Notes under the pieces: model-generated | Told to the model about the DNA's origin: nothing | Seen by the model: only the letters and a program-made list of their open reading frames with translations | Databases searched by the model: none | NCBI RefSeq assembly: GCF_029051725.1 | Contig: NZ_JAACFU010000002.1 | Span: forward strand, 124,001-188,000 | Source of the DNA: Bradyrhizobium sp. CSS354 | Lineage (GTDB): Bacteria > Pseudomonadota > Alphaproteobacteria > Rhizobiales > Xanthobacteraceae | Length of the DNA stretch: 64,000 bases | Reading direction: 5' to 3' | Program-made: the position numbers and the translations under genes | In this document: piece by piece, positions 49,736 to 58,890 of the stretch | Numbering within the stretch: position 1 is the first letter of the stretch | Layout of the letters: every line of letters starts with the position of its first letter

Positions 49736-50659
49736 TCAGGCGCCGAGGATGTCGTGGACCTCGAGCGGCTTGTCGACCTGATTGAACCACTCGGCCCGGT
49801 TGGCCGCGCGGCGACGTCCGCGCTCGTCGAGCGGAAGCTTGAGCTGGCGGAGCAGGCTCGTCACCTCCTCCCGCGCGGTGAGATGGCCGAGATTGGGCCG
49901 CATGCCGAGGGTGGCCTCGTCGATCTCGTCCAGCGCGGTCAGGCCGCGCGGGAAGAACTCGCGATAGACAACGCGTTCGGCGAAGCCGTCGACGTAGCGG
50001 AAGCCGAGCCGCAACGACAAATCCTTCAACCCCTCGGCAACCAGCTGCTTGTTGCGCGAGCCGAGCATCGACAGGCGGTTGCGCACGACGATCCAGTCGG
50101 TGGTCGCGCCGTCGAGCTGGCGACGCTTGCGCCTGACATCCCGCACCATCTCGGCGTAGTGGCTCTCGCCCGTCACCGCGTAATTGGCGGGATCGACGGT
50201 GCCGAGCACATCGAAATCGAGAAAGCTGTCGTTGATCGGGGTCACCAGCGTGTCGGCCATCGAATGCGCAAGCCGCATCAGGTAGCTGTCGGTGCCGGGG
50301 GTATCGATGACGATGAAGTCGAAACTGCTCTCGACCGCCGAGACCGCTTCCATGAACTGAAGGAACTCCGAATTCTCGTTCTCGGCGACCTGCATGGTCT
50401 CACCGAGCTTGATGCAGCGATGCAGCGGCAGTTCGAGGTCGAGCTTGGTGCGGCGCGCCCAGGCGGAACGGTTGTTGATGTAGTGAGTAAAGCTCTGCTG
50501 ACGGCAGTCGAGGTCGATGGTGGCGACGCGCTGGCCGGCTTTCAGAAGCGCGACTGCGATGTGCAGGGCGGTCGTCGACTTGCCGGAGCCGCCCTTCTCG
50601 TTGCCGAGCACGACAACATGCGCCGAGCCGGACTGGCCTTGGCTAGCTTGCACAAGCAT
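49736..50659 (-). CDS. mipZ: division-plane positioning ATPase MipZ
   Basis: A 307-residue ParA-family ATPase with the deviant Walker A GNEKGGSGKSTT near residue 20, Walker A' and B segments (ATIDLDCRQQ, FIVIDTPGTD) and the MipZ-specific SFTHYINNRS region. MipZ dimers block FtsZ near the poles so that division occurs at midcell. ATG 50659 follows GAGGATCG; a GTG at 50674 is an alternative. Divergent from panC. Confidence 0.92.
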   Translation of the reverse strand: MLVQASQGQSGSAHVVVLGNEKGGSGKSTTALHIAVALLKAGQRVATIDLDCRQQSFTHYINNRSAWARRTKLDLELPLHRCIKLGETMQVAENENSEFLQFMEAVSAVESSFDFIVIDTPGTDSYLMRLAHSMADTLVTPINDSFLDFDVLGTVDPANYAVTGESHYAEMVRDVRRKRRQLDGATTDWIVVRNRLSMLGSRNKQLVAEGLKDLSLRLGFRYVDGFAERVVYREFFPRGLTALDEIDEATLGMRPNLGHLTAREEVTSLLRQLKLPLDERGRRRAANRAEWFNQVDKPLEVHDILGA

Positions 50660-50933
50660 CGCGATCCTCAACACCCCTAACGAATATCTTCAAGTTGGCC
50701 GCGTCTGCGGTCAAGTGAAATGCGTGACAGGCAATACAATTCGCGGCGCGCCGTCCTTCATCATGAATCGCCGCGCCGCTTCGCGTCTGTGATCCAGCCC
50801 ACAATGTCGCGACCTCTTGCGCGCGGGATGCTGTGCCGCATCCGGATGCGTGGCGTCCATGGTCGCCGCTTGTTAAGGTTAGCCTGCCGGGCGCCGGGAC
50901 GCGCCCGTCGATTCCCAACCGCGTCGAGTTCTG

Positions 50934-51785
50934 ATGTCACGCAGCCCCTTGATCGCCCGCACGGTCCCCAACTTGCGACGCGCCATCGACAATCTTCGCA
51001 AGCGAAAGGCCACGATCGCGCTGGTCCCGACCATGGGAGCGCTCCATGACGGCCATGTGTCGCTGGTGCGCCTGGCCCGACGGCGCGCGAGCCGCGTCGT
51101 GGTGTCGATCTTCGTCAATCCGACCCAGTTCGCTCCGACCGAGGATTTTGGCGCCTATCCGCGAACCTGGAAGGCCGATCTCGCCAGGCTCGCCGCCGAG
51201 GACGTCGATATCGTCTGGCATCCCGGCGCCGAGGCCATGTATCCGGAGGGCTTTGCGACCCGCATCGTGCCGGAGGGACCGGCGCTGGCCGGCCTCGAGG
51301 ACCGCTTCCGCCCGCATTTCTTCGGCGGCGTCGCCACCGTCGTCGGCAAGCTGTTCACGCAGTGCCGGCCGGATGTCGCGATCTTCGGCGAGAAGGATTT
51401 TCAGCAGTTGCGAGTGGTGGCGCAGATGGCCCGCGACCTCGACCTCGGCGTCAAGGTGATCGGTTCCCGCACCGTGCGCGAGCGCGACGGGCTCGCGATG
51501 TCCTCGCGCAACGTCTATTTGTCGCCACAGGAGCGGCAGACCGCAACCACGCTGTACCGCGCCATGAAGGAGAGCGCCGGGCGCATCCGCGCCGGCGAAG
51601 CGATCGCGGCCGCAATGGCGCGCGCAGCCGCGATGATCATGGCGGCCGGCTTTGAGCTCGACTATTTCGAGGTCCGCCATGCAGCGACCCTGGCGCCTGT
51701 CACCTCGCGCAAGGACGGCCCCTTGCGCATCTTAGTCGCGGCCAAGCTCGGCACGACCCGGCTGATCGACAATATCGCGGTTTAG
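50934..51785 (+). CDS. panC: pantothenate synthetase
   Basis: A 283-residue Pan[21 protein letters not shown] holds the HxGH-like ATP site (HDGH), and [40 protein letters not shown] and [14 protein letters not shown] follow. It condenses pantoate and beta-alanine with ATP to pantothenate, for CoA. The stop overlaps the convergent DUF1489 gene by 4 bases. Confidence 0.95.
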   Translation: MSRSPLIARTVPNLRRAIDNLRKRKATIALVPTMGALHDGHVSLVRLARRRASRVVVSIFVNPTQFAPTEDFGAYPRTWKADLARLAAEDVDIVWHPGAEAMYPEGFATRIVPEGPALAGLEDRFRPHFFGGVATVVGKLFTQCRPDVAIFGEKDFQQLRVVAQMARDLDLGVKVIGSRTVRERDGLAMSSRNVYLSPQERQTATTLYRAMKESAGRIRAGEAIAAAMARAAAMIMAAGFELDYFEVRHAATLAPVTSRKDGPLRILVAAKLGTTRLIDNIAV

Positions 51786-52222
51786 AGCAGCCCGAGATCG
51801 CGCAGCTCGCGCCGCATCGGCTCCGGCATCGCCGCGATCGAGCCGGCGGCGGACTTGCCGAGATCGGGCGGCACCGAATCGTCGGCAAGGTAGCGCCAGC
51901 CCTGGAACGGGCGCATCGGCCGCGGCGACACGGGGATCACCTTCGGCTGCATCACGATCCGGCAGCGCCCGATGCCGTCCTTGTCGCGGAACGGCTCGAT
52001 GCCGATGATCTTTTCGCGCGCGGCGACCTCGCCCTTGATCACCCAATAGAGCGACCCGCCCGACAGGATCTCGGCGTCGCGCTTGGGCATCATGCGGGTG
52101 ATGTGGATGTGATGTTGCGGCAGACCCTTCTTCTTGGCGGTCTGCATCCGTTCGGCGGTCCACTCCTTCAATTCCTTGACGGATTCGCAGCCGACGGCGA
52201 GCTTGATCAGATGTAGTGGCAT
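51782..52222 (-). CDS. DUF1489 family protein
   Basis: A 146-residue protein, [20 protein letters not shown] followed by [20 protein letters not shown] and [16 protein letters not shown]. This is the DUF1489 family, conserved in Alphaproteobacteria, function unknown. No membrane segment. Convergent with panC, overlapping by 4 bases. Confidence 0.9.
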   Translation of the reverse strand: MPLHLIKLAVGCESVKELKEWTAERMQTAKKKGLPQHHIHITRMMPKRDAEILSGGSLYWVIKGEVAAREKIIGIEPFRDKDGIGRCRIVMQPKVIPVSPRPMRPFQGWRYLADDSVPPDLGKSAAGSIAAMPEPMRRELRDLGLL

Positions 52223-52264
52223 GCCCCAGCATTAGCCGGGCAGCCACCCATTTGGAATGCCGAT

Positions 52265-53236
52265 CTACTCGTTATCCGCAGCCGGGGGAGCCCCAGGCGG
52301 CGGCGTGAGCGGAACCGGTGCTGCCGCCGGCGCCCGCGCAGCCTTCGGCGCAGGCGGCCTCTTCGCGGCGGGAGCTGCGGCCTGTGCCGAAGCGGCTGCC
52401 GGGGCGCGCGGAGCCGGCGCGGCCGCTGCGTTCGCGGCGGGCGCCGTGTGGCGCGTCGGCTCCGGATTCATGATGCTGACCGGCGGCGTCGACGAGGCGC
52501 TCGGGAATTCCGCATTGGTCGGCTTGCCCGTCGGCATCGACGGCGGCAGTCCGGCGAGCGCGGCCGTGGCCGGCAACGATTGCGCCGCTGCAGGCGCATT
52601 CCAGGTCGGGGCGTAGCGCGCGACCAGCGTGTCGTAGAGATGGGAATCCATGTTGGCGGCGACCTGCTGCTGATCGGTCAGCGAGCGGAAGGCCGCGCAG
52701 TCGAACTGCGTGCAGCCGTCGCGCACGACCAGCACCTGCGCGACCAGGCCGTAGCGATCACGCTCCAGCGACTTGCGCAGCACCTTGATGTCGGGCGTCA
52801 GGCTGTTCTCGGCGGTCGCGGCATCGCCGAGCGCCGTCAGCCGGTCGATCCTGGCCGCGGTGGTGGAGACGGCCGCCGCCGCCGCGTCAGGCGCGCCGAA
52901 CAGCGCCTTCTCGCAGCCAATGGCCACGGCATCGCCAGCGAGTTCGTCAAGGCAGGACAGCGCCGGCAGGCTCGCGATCATCGCGGCCTGTGCGCGCGCC
53001 TCGGTCGGCGTGGTCTGCCCCGCCGGTCCATCGACGCGCACGACGGCAGCCAGCGCGATGGCAATGGCGAACAGCGTAATGACGCTCAGCGCACCGTTGG
53101 CGACCGACCTCTCGGCGCGCAGCAGCGTGACCAGGAGGATCAGTCCGAAGAAGCCGGCAGCCGCCAGCATCATCCACATTGGAAGGGCCGGCGAGCGCCA
53201 GATTTGGTCGAGCGACGAGGCCCATGCCCAGTTCAT
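52265..53236 (-). CDS. hypothetical membrane-anchored protein with Ala/Pro-rich tail
   Basis: A 323-residue protein with two N-terminal hydrophobic helices (MWMMLAAAGFFGLILLVTLL, LSVITLFAIAIALAAVVRV), a helical middle domain with four conserved-looking cysteines (LSCLDEL, IGCEKA, DGCTQFDCAAF) and a 100-residue Ala/Pro-rich low-complexity tail (APRAPAAASAQAAAPAAKRP). I know related Bradyrhizobium proteins only as hypothetical. The middle domain probably faces the periplasm. It stands alone. Confidence 0.75.
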   Translation of the reverse strand: MNWAWASSLDQIWRSPALPMWMMLAAAGFFGLILLVTLLRAERSVANGALSVITLFAIAIALAAVVRVDGPAGQTTPTEARAQAAMIASLPALSCLDELAGDAVAIGCEKALFGAPDAAAAAVSTTAARIDRLTALGDAATAENSLTPDIKVLRKSLERDRYGLVAQVLVVRDGCTQFDCAAFRSLTDQQQVAANMDSHLYDTLVARYAPTWNAPAAAQSLPATAALAGLPPSMPTGKPTNAEFPSASSTPPVSIMNPEPTRHTAPAANAAAAPAPRAPAAASAQAAAPAAKRPPAPKAARAPAAAPVPLTPPPGAPPAADNE

Positions 53237-53395
53237 GCGCGACGTCCCCTCACGCGAGCAGAGAGCGAATGGTCAAAGCGAGCACCGAGAGTCGGCAACT
53301 GCCCCCGGCCCACCTTTTGAAGGTGAAGCGGGCCTTTTGACGGCGGCAGAATACAATTCCCCGAGGACGCGCCAATGCGCGGATAGCGTCGGCCT

Positions 53396-53599
53396 TCAGG
53401 ACAGCGCGAGTTGGCTTTCCTTGGCGACGCGTTCGAAGGCTTCGGTCGAGCTCTTGATCCGGTACTGACAGTCGTCACCATCGGTCGGCAGGAGGCGGAT
53501 GACCTCATACGAGCCGCTGGCAGCGGGGCGTGCGACATTGCTCGCGGTGAACAATACGCGCGCGCCAATAGGGAATTTGTGCTTCAACACCCTCTCCAT
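53396..53599 (-). CDS. small conserved hypothetical protein
   Basis: A 67-residue protein, HKFPIGARVLFTASNVARPA then GSYEVIRLLPTDGDDCQYRI and a basic-acidic tail with AFERVAKESQL. This pattern recurs in short rhizobial proteins with a beta-rich SH3-like or KOW-like look. ATG 53599 or GTG 53602 can start it. No membrane segment. Confidence 0.65.
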   Translation of the reverse strand: MERVLKHKFPIGARVLFTASNVARPAASGSYEVIRLLPTDGDDCQYRIKSSTEAFERVAKESQLALS

Positions 53600-53728
53600 C
53601 ACTCAAACAACGCCTGCCACGCCCATGGTCCCACTGCGTCGGCCGGCCGGAAACCCGGCCGCTGTATAGCATGCAGCGGGCGTTTTTGGCCAGCAGTATG
53701 CAACATGGCAAACGTGCGAATTTTGCAG

Positions 53729-54003
53729 TTATTTCAGCGTGATGCCGCCAGCCGATGATACCGCTGGAACCGGTCCTTCAGGCGGTATGAAGCCAACGGC
53801 CGTCGGGGCTGGCGTGATCCACCGCCTTGCGCGGTTCCTGGGCCAGAATCTGGCCCAGCCGGTCGATCGGGATGTCGTGGCGCGCAGCCAATGGGTCGAC
53901 ATTGTCGCTGCGGAACTGGTCGGCCGAGCAAGCCCAGGATTCCCGTGAGGTCCCTCTCCTCGCCGACCACTCGGGCGATCGAGCGAGGCCCGATCGCAAC
54001 CAC
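53729..54003 (-). pseudogene. possible decayed reading frame downstream of the GST gene
   Basis: In one minus-strand frame the sequence reads IGPRSIARVVGEERDLTGIL then LGLLGR. In the next frame it continues ADQFRSDNVDPLAARHDIPI then DRLGQILAQEPRKAVDHASP and stops. The two pieces look coherent and could belong to one frameshifted gene. No start codon or family is recognised, so this may be chance. The rest of the 407-bp gap (53600-54006) has no gene. Confidence 0.3.
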
Positions 54004-54006
54004 GGA

Positions 54007-54669
54007 TTACACGTTCTCGAACTTTTCGATGACCAGCGTTTCGGCGAGCCCGTCCCGAGTCCATTCCTGGAGCGCCGGCAGCGCCAGCATCGTGTCCATG
54101 TAGGCCTTGGTCTCCGGCGTGACCTCGATTGCGTAGGTGCGGAAGCGGTGCACCACCGGGGCATACATCGCATCCGCCGCGCCGAAGCGCCCGAACAGGA
54201 ACGGTCCATCGGCGCCATACCGGGTCCGGCACTCGCGCCAGATCTCCTGCACGCGCGCGATGTTGGCCTCTGCGTCCGCCGACAGCGTCACGGCGCGCAC
54301 CGGGCGATGCAGGTTCATGCCGCATTCGTTGCGAAGGGCCATGAAGCCGGAATGCATCTCGGCGCACACCGAACGGGCATGGGCGCGGGCGGCGGCATCG
54401 TGCGGCCACAGTTTCACTTCCGAATAGCGCTCGGCGACGTATTCGATGATGCTGAGCGAATCCCACACCGTGATGTCGCCGTCGACCAGCACCGGCACCT
54501 TGCCGGCGCGGCTGAACGAGATGATCTGCTCCTTGTCCGCGGGATTGTCGGTGTAGAGCGGGATGAGGGTCTCCACGAACGGGATGTCGTTGGCGCGGAG
54601 CGCGAGCCAGGGCCGCATCGACCATGACGAGTAATTCTTGTTGCCGATTGCGAGTTTCAGCGCAGCCAT
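54007..54669 (-). CDS. glutathione S-transferase family protein
   Basis: A 220-residue GST: KLAIGNKNYSSWSMRPWLAL has the catalytic-region Ser/Tyr, then the glutathione-binding PVLVDGDITVWDSLSIIEYV (cis-Pro after V, Asp-Ser) and an all-helical C-terminal half. Cytoplasmic. It conjugates or reduces substrates with glutathione; which ones is unknown. ATG 54669 has GGAAGG 9 bases upstream; two earlier ATGs (54678, 54732) are less likely. Confidence 0.9.
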   Translation of the reverse strand: MAALKLAIGNKNYSSWSMRPWLALRANDIPFVETLIPLYTDNPADKEQIISFSRAGKVPVLVDGDITVWDSLSIIEYVAERYSEVKLWPHDAAARAHARSVCAEMHSGFMALRNECGMNLHRPVRAVTLSADAEANIARVQEIWRECRTRYGADGPFLFGRFGAADAMYAPVVHRFRTYAIEVTPETKAYMDTMLALPALQEWTRDGLAETLVIEKFENV

Positions 54670-54793
54670 GTCATCCATCCTTCCCGATACGCCTTGAAGC
54701 GAGCCGCTTTTAACGCCATCGCCTGCCGCCAATCAATCGTTGCTGCACCTCGCCATGCGTGGCAAGCGTTGCGATCCTCGCCAGGAGACAGAC

Positions 54794-55510
54794 ATGAGCA
54801 GGCATTGGGTCGACATCACCGCCGTCGGCTTCTTCATCATCGAATGGCTGGTCTACGCGCTGACGCTGGAGCATTCGGCCTATGGCCGCGACAGCCTGTC
54901 GGCGCGCATGAACCGCTACCGCGAGGTGTGGGTGCGCCGGCTGCTCGACCGCGACGCGCGCATGGTCGACATGCAGATCATGGCCTCGCTGCAGAACGGC
55001 ACCGCCTTCTTCGCCTCCACCAGCCTGATCGCGCTCGGCGGCGCGCTGGCGCTGCTGCACGCGACCAACGATGCGATCACGATCTTGAGCAAGCTGCCGA
55101 TCGATCTCAGCACTTCGCCCGCCATGTGGGAGCTGAAATGCGTCGGCCTTGTCCTGATCTGCGTCTACGCCTTCTTCAAATTCGCCTGGTCGTACCGCCT
55201 GTTCAACTATGTCGCGATCCTGTTCGGTGGCATGCCGGCGGCCTCGCAGCGTGACACGCCGGAGGCCGAAGCTCATGTGATCCGCACCTCGCGCCTGTTC
55301 GAATCCGCCGGCCGCCATTTCAACCGCGGCCAGCGCGCCTTCTTCTTCGCACTCGGCTATCTCGGCTGGTTCGTCAGCCCCTGGGTATTGTTCGTGACCA
55401 CGGCAGCCGTGGTAATCGTGACCTGGCGACGGCAATTCGCCTCGAGCGCGTGGGAGGCCATGGCGCCGGAGGTGGTGGATGGCGAGGAGATGCGGAAGCG
55501 CGGTCGTTGA
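54794..55510 (+). CDS. DUF599 family membrane protein
   Basis: A 238-residue protein: MSRHWVDITAVGFFIIEWLV, MNRYREVWVRRLLDRDARMV, then DMQIMASLQNGTAFFASTSL and AWSYRLFNYVAILFGGMPAA, the conserved core of DUF599. Four predicted helices. Function unknown. AGGAGA precedes the ATG. It is divergent from the GST gene; both could share the 124-bp promoter region. A compact palindrome follows. Confidence 0.88.
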   Translation: MSRHWVDITAVGFFIIEWLVYALTLEHSAYGRDSLSARMNRYREVWVRRLLDRDARMVDMQIMASLQNGTAFFASTSLIALGGALALLHATNDAITILSKLPIDLSTSPAMWELKCVGLVLICVYAFFKFAWSYRLFNYVAILFGGMPAASQRDTPEAEAHVIRTSRLFESAGRHFNRGQRAFFFALGYLGWFVSPWVLFVTTAAVVIVTWRRQFASSAWEAMAPEVVDGEEMRKRGR

Positions 55511-55514
55511 CGCG

Positions 55515-55565
55515 CTCGTGTCCGGGACGCGCTGCAGCGCTCTTGCGCTGCGTCCGGGGCACGAG
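55515..55565. repeat. compact palindrome (CTCGTGTCCGGGACGC family)
   Basis: CTCGTGTCCGGGACGCGCTG and its near-complement ending GCGTCCGGGGCACGAG, 51 bp in all. It is related to the compound repeat at 7311-7459. The rest of the 413-bp gap 55511-55923 shows no gene. Confidence 0.75.
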
Positions 55566-55923
55566 AGCGGAGTGTGGCGGACAAGTCGCTGCGCTCGCAT
55601 TGACGCAGTATGAGGCGGCAGCGCCACTTTTCCGGCTCGCATTTTGAATTGCAGACATAGCTTCGCACTCTCGCGGCGCATTTCGCCCGTATCTTTGCCT
55701 GGTCACTTCACCCTCTTATCCAAGAGGGCACAGGGAAGCCTGCGATCAAAGTCCTAAGCCGGCGGTCTCGGCCTGCTATGTGTAGCGATTGCCGCACGGG
55801 AAGTCCGTAAAGCCGCTTTGATCTATCTCAATTCTCTGACAGGAGCGGGCATCAGTTTGAGAGAGTCGCGTCCATCGCTTCGCCGCGCCGGCCGGGCGGT
55901 TGGGCGCTTCCAGGGAGCTCGAT

Positions 55924-56145
55924 ATGATCAAGTCGCTCGGAATTGCCACGTTCGCCTTCTTCTTCGCAGTATCGGCTCAGGCGATGACACCTGCCCCGAT
56001 TGCACAGCCCGAAAGCCTGATTACGGAAGTCGCTGCTGCCTGCGGCATCGGCAGGACGCGTATCAACGGCGTGTGCGTGGCACGGACGACCGTCCGGCAT
56101 ACCCGTCGGGCGGTTCGCAGATGTGTGAGAGGGACGACGTGCTGA
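55924..56145 (+). CDS. small secreted cysteine-containing protein
   Basis: A 73-residue product. Signal peptide MIKSLGIATFAFFFAVSAQA, then VAAACGIGRTRINGVCVART and a basic C-terminus RHTRRAVRRCVRGTTC. The GxGRxRIxGxCVART motif occurs in many short Bradyrhizobium secreted proteins. Four cysteines probably form disulfides. A GGGAG site 8 bases upstream supports the start. A terminator about 90 bp downstream ends the transcript, so it is separate from the glycosyltransferase unit. Confidence 0.65.
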   Translation: MIKSLGIATFAFFFAVSAQAMTPAPIAQPESLITEVAAACGIGRTRINGVCVARTTVRHTRRAVRRCVRGTTC

Positions 56146-56233
56146 CCGGTTGTCCTCAAGGACAATACGCAAATTGGTGCGTCGCGATTAGAATTCTGGA
56201 GTACCGACCCCAACGGTACATCGACGCCCCCAC

Positions 56234-56265
56234 CGGCCTCAGTCTTTCCAGACTGAGGCCGTCTT
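56234..56265 (+). terminator. terminator after the small secreted protein gene
   Basis: CGGCCTCAGTCT / AGACTGAGGCCG, a perfect 12-bp stem with a TTCC loop, followed by TCTTG. The rest of the 412-bp gap 56146-56557 appears to hold only the promoter of the next operon. Confidence 0.75.
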
Positions 56266-56557
56266 GCGCCTGAAAGGTTGGACGGACCGGTCACCTTGTG
56301 GGATTTATCGACGCGGGGAACAACTCCAACCGCAACGCTGATGCCGGCACGCCAACAATCAGTCTTCGAGAGCCGGTCATCGTCAACTGACAAAGCTGAC
56401 GCTGCAGGTGAATAGCGCAAACACAAAAAGCAAATGTTTACGCAATTTGCCACTCGACCATCAACGCGATGGTCTTCATTTTCTCGTCTGATAATTGCCT
56501 TGCGCACCTTGTTTGGTCGGATGCTCGGAGTGGTCCTGTCGTAGTGGAGGTGGCGGC

Positions 56558-57823
56558 ATGTCCGAAATGGTGGAAGTGCTCGCCGGAACGAGTTTATTTC
56601 TACTCGCCTTCTCGCTGCTGATATTCGACATCCCCCGCTACACCTTATCGCTGGTGTCTCTTGCTCTGTTCAGCTCGAAGCGGCGAAGCGCCAGCGCGAC
56701 GGTTAGCCAGGCGACAGTAAGCGTGATTATCCCGACATTCAACGGCGGCTCCGGGCTTGGTCCTTCGATCAACTCGCTGCGCCGGCAAACCCTGCGACCT
56801 GTCGAAATCATCGTCGTCGACGACGGCTCCACCGACGAAACACGCGCGGTAGCGGAGCGGGCGAGAGCGCAGGGCCTGGTTGACATGGTCATCTGCCATG
56901 GGACCCGCTGCGGCCGCAGCGCTGCCATCAACGCTGCCGCACGGTTTGCCCGCGGCGCTCTGCTTTTGACCGTGGATGCCGACACTGTCTTCGAACCGAA
57001 CGCGGTTGAGCGCCTCGCTGCTGCGTTCGGCGATCCGCTCGTCGCCGGCGCAAGTTGCAGCATCGCGGTCAGCAACGAGCGCGACTCGATATGGACAGGA
57101 CTTCAAAGCGTCGAATACCTGATGTCGATCACCGCGGGGCGGTCGATCCTCGACGTGGTGGATGCGATCGCGTGTCTGTCCGGCGCCTGTTCCATGTATC
57201 GCCGGGATATTTTCGCGCAGCAGGGCGGGCTCGACGTCGGCCCGGGAGAGGATATGGAGTACACCTTGCGGCTCCGCAGGCTCGGCTATGTCATTCGCTT
57301 CGTGTCCGACGCCTGGGCGGAAACAGCCGGCCCCGCAAGCGGCATAAGTCTGTTGCGCCAGCGGGCGCGCTGGGATCGCGATGCTCTGCGCATCCGTTTC
57401 ATGATGTATGGCGAGCTGAGTTTTCGCCACCCGCTGGAGCGTTTACCGGACACAATCCAACGGCTGGACTTCATCGTCTTCGATCTCGTTCCGACGCTCA
57501 GCCTGCCATTCTACTTGGCCTACATCGTGCTGCTGTTCGGCTCGAATGCCGTGTTGTTTCTGTCGGCGATCTACCTATTGTTGCTCTGGATCTCGGTATT
57601 CAATATGGCACTTGTGTTCGCCCTATTCCATCGATCCGTCGGAACCTTCGGCTGGAAGATGGCGCTGATCTTTCCGCTTTACCAAGGCGTCTATCTGAAG
57701 TGCGCGCGGTTCTTTTCCTATTCTTCAGAAATTATCTTTGCCTCGTCGCGGAACGATGATTTCGTACCGCCGCGCGTTCGCCGTGCATTATTCGGAGATC
57801 GGACAGAAGAGGTGGCCAAATGA
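56558..57823 (+). CDS. processive family-2 glycosyltransferase
   Basis: A 421-residue membrane protein. One or two N-terminal helices, then a GT2 domain: VSVIIPTFNGG, VVDDGSTDE (Asp88-Asp89), VDADTVF (DAD 140-142), GEDMEYTLRL (Glu231-Asp232) and the QRARW motif at 268-272, the Q-x-x-R-W of processive synthases. About three C-terminal helices follow (305-380). No PilZ domain is present. It would polymerise a sugar and move the chain across the inner membrane. GGAGG precedes the ATG by 7 bases. The next gene overlaps by 4 bases. Confidence 0.9.
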   Translation: MSEMVEVLAGTSLFLLAFSLLIFDIPRYTLSLVSLALFSSKRRSASATVSQATVSVIIPTFNGGSGLGPSINSLRRQTLRPVEIIVVDDGSTDETRAVAERARAQGLVDMVICHGTRCGRSAAINAAARFARGALLLTVDADTVFEPNAVERLAAAFGDPLVAGASCSIAVSNERDSIWTGLQSVEYLMSITAGRSILDVVDAIACLSGACSMYRRDIFAQQGGLDVGPGEDMEYTLRLRRLGYVIRFVSDAWAETAGPASGISLLRQRARWDRDALRIRFMMYGELSFRHPLERLPDTIQRLDFIVFDLVPTLSLPFYLAYIVLLFGSNAVLFLSAIYLLLLWISVFNMALVFALFHRSVGTFGWKMALIFPLYQGVYLKCARFFSYSSEIIFASSRNDDFVPPRVRRALFGDRTEEVAK

Positions 57824-58872
57824 CAGTCACCCTGACGCGACTCGATCCGCATATTCCCGATCCTATCGAGAGCCGTCGGCGTGCGGCCGGACGGGCCGTC
57901 CGCGCCGCCTATGCGACAATCGTATTCGGCATACTCGCATTCTTTGTCGTCTATTTCGGGAGGCCACTCCTCTATCTCGGCGGCCCAGGTAGCGTGTCCT
58001 CGCCGAGATATTTGGTTTCACTGCCTTACATCGTGCAGATTAACAGCATCACCGTGCTGAGAGGTGCATCGGTCAGGGCCGGCGAAGAAATCGGAAGGGT
58101 TCGGTCTCCGCAGCACGATGAAATCGTCGCGACTTATATGCGCTCGCTCGCGGACATCGCTGGCCGCAAGGCGGAACTGCGTGTCAAAGCCCGGGTTGCG
58201 CGCGAATCTCTCGACGCGACGCGCTCACATTTGCGCCTTGCTGAGGAAGCTGTCGAGCTTATCGCAACCTCATCGGCTGCGAGCCTGAATTACCGCATAG
58301 ACATGTCCCGGGAGCGCGCCCTGGCGAACAAAGCCGTGGTCTCGCAGGAGGCGGAAGCCGCCGAAGCCAGCACTCAATTGGCTGCTCTCGACGAATTCAG
58401 CCGGCAACTCGGTGACCGCCTCGAAAAAGTTGAAAGCAGATTTGCCGATGGGAGAGTCTTTGCGCCCATAGCTGGCATCGTCGCGAACAATCCTGCGCGT
58501 GCCGGCCAGTCACTGGTGGCGGGCACTCCGATTGCAGAAATTCTCGACCCCACGGATGTCTTCGTCGATTGGTACGTTCCCAACGAACGCCTGTCCGATC
58601 CAAAAGTCGGCAACGAAGTCTTTGTGCTGTTCGGCAACCGACGAATTCTGGGCAAAATCGCGGAAATTTTGCCCGTGTCCGACGTGTACCCCGCAGCGGG
58701 CTCATCGGCGGCGCGCGAGCGTACCGCCTCGCAAATCGCGCGAATTCGGTTCAGCCCAGGCGCACATCCCCCGGCGCTGAACTCGGCCGTCGACGTTCAC
58801 ATGCACTACACACAACTCAGCGCGCGGATCGCTTCCATGCTGGTGGGACTATTCGGGCTCGACGAGCTGTGA
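57820..58872 (+). CDS. HlyD-like membrane-fusion protein
   Basis: A 350-residue protein with one N-terminal transmembrane helix (AYATIVFGILAFFVVYFGRP), a lipoyl-like half (YIVQINSITVLRGASVRAGE), a coiled-coil hairpin (about 105-200) and the second lipoyl/barrel half (GRVFAPIAGIVANNPARAGQ, IAEILDPTDVFVDWYVPNER). It belongs to the HlyD/EmrA-like periplasmic adaptors and resembles the periplasmic part of Alg44. Its ATG overlaps the glycosyltransferase stop (ATGA), so the two are coupled and probably form one synthesis-export complex. Confidence 0.88.
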   Translation: MTVTLTRLDPHIPDPIESRRRAAGRAVRAAYATIVFGILAFFVVYFGRPLLYLGGPGSVSSPRYLVSLPYIVQINSITVLRGASVRAGEEIGRVRSPQHDEIVATYMRSLADIAGRKAELRVKARVARESLDATRSHLRLAEEAVELIATSSAASLNYRIDMSRERALANKAVVSQEAEAAEASTQLAALDEFSRQLGDRLEKVESRFADGRVFAPIAGIVANNPARAGQSLVAGTPIAEILDPTDVFVDWYVPNERLSDPKVGNEVFVLFGNRRILGKIAEILPVSDVYPAAGSSAARERTASQIARIRFSPGAHPPALNSAVDVHMHYTQLSARIASMLVGLFGLDEL

Positions 58873-58890
58873 GAGGGAGCGAGGTGCAGC

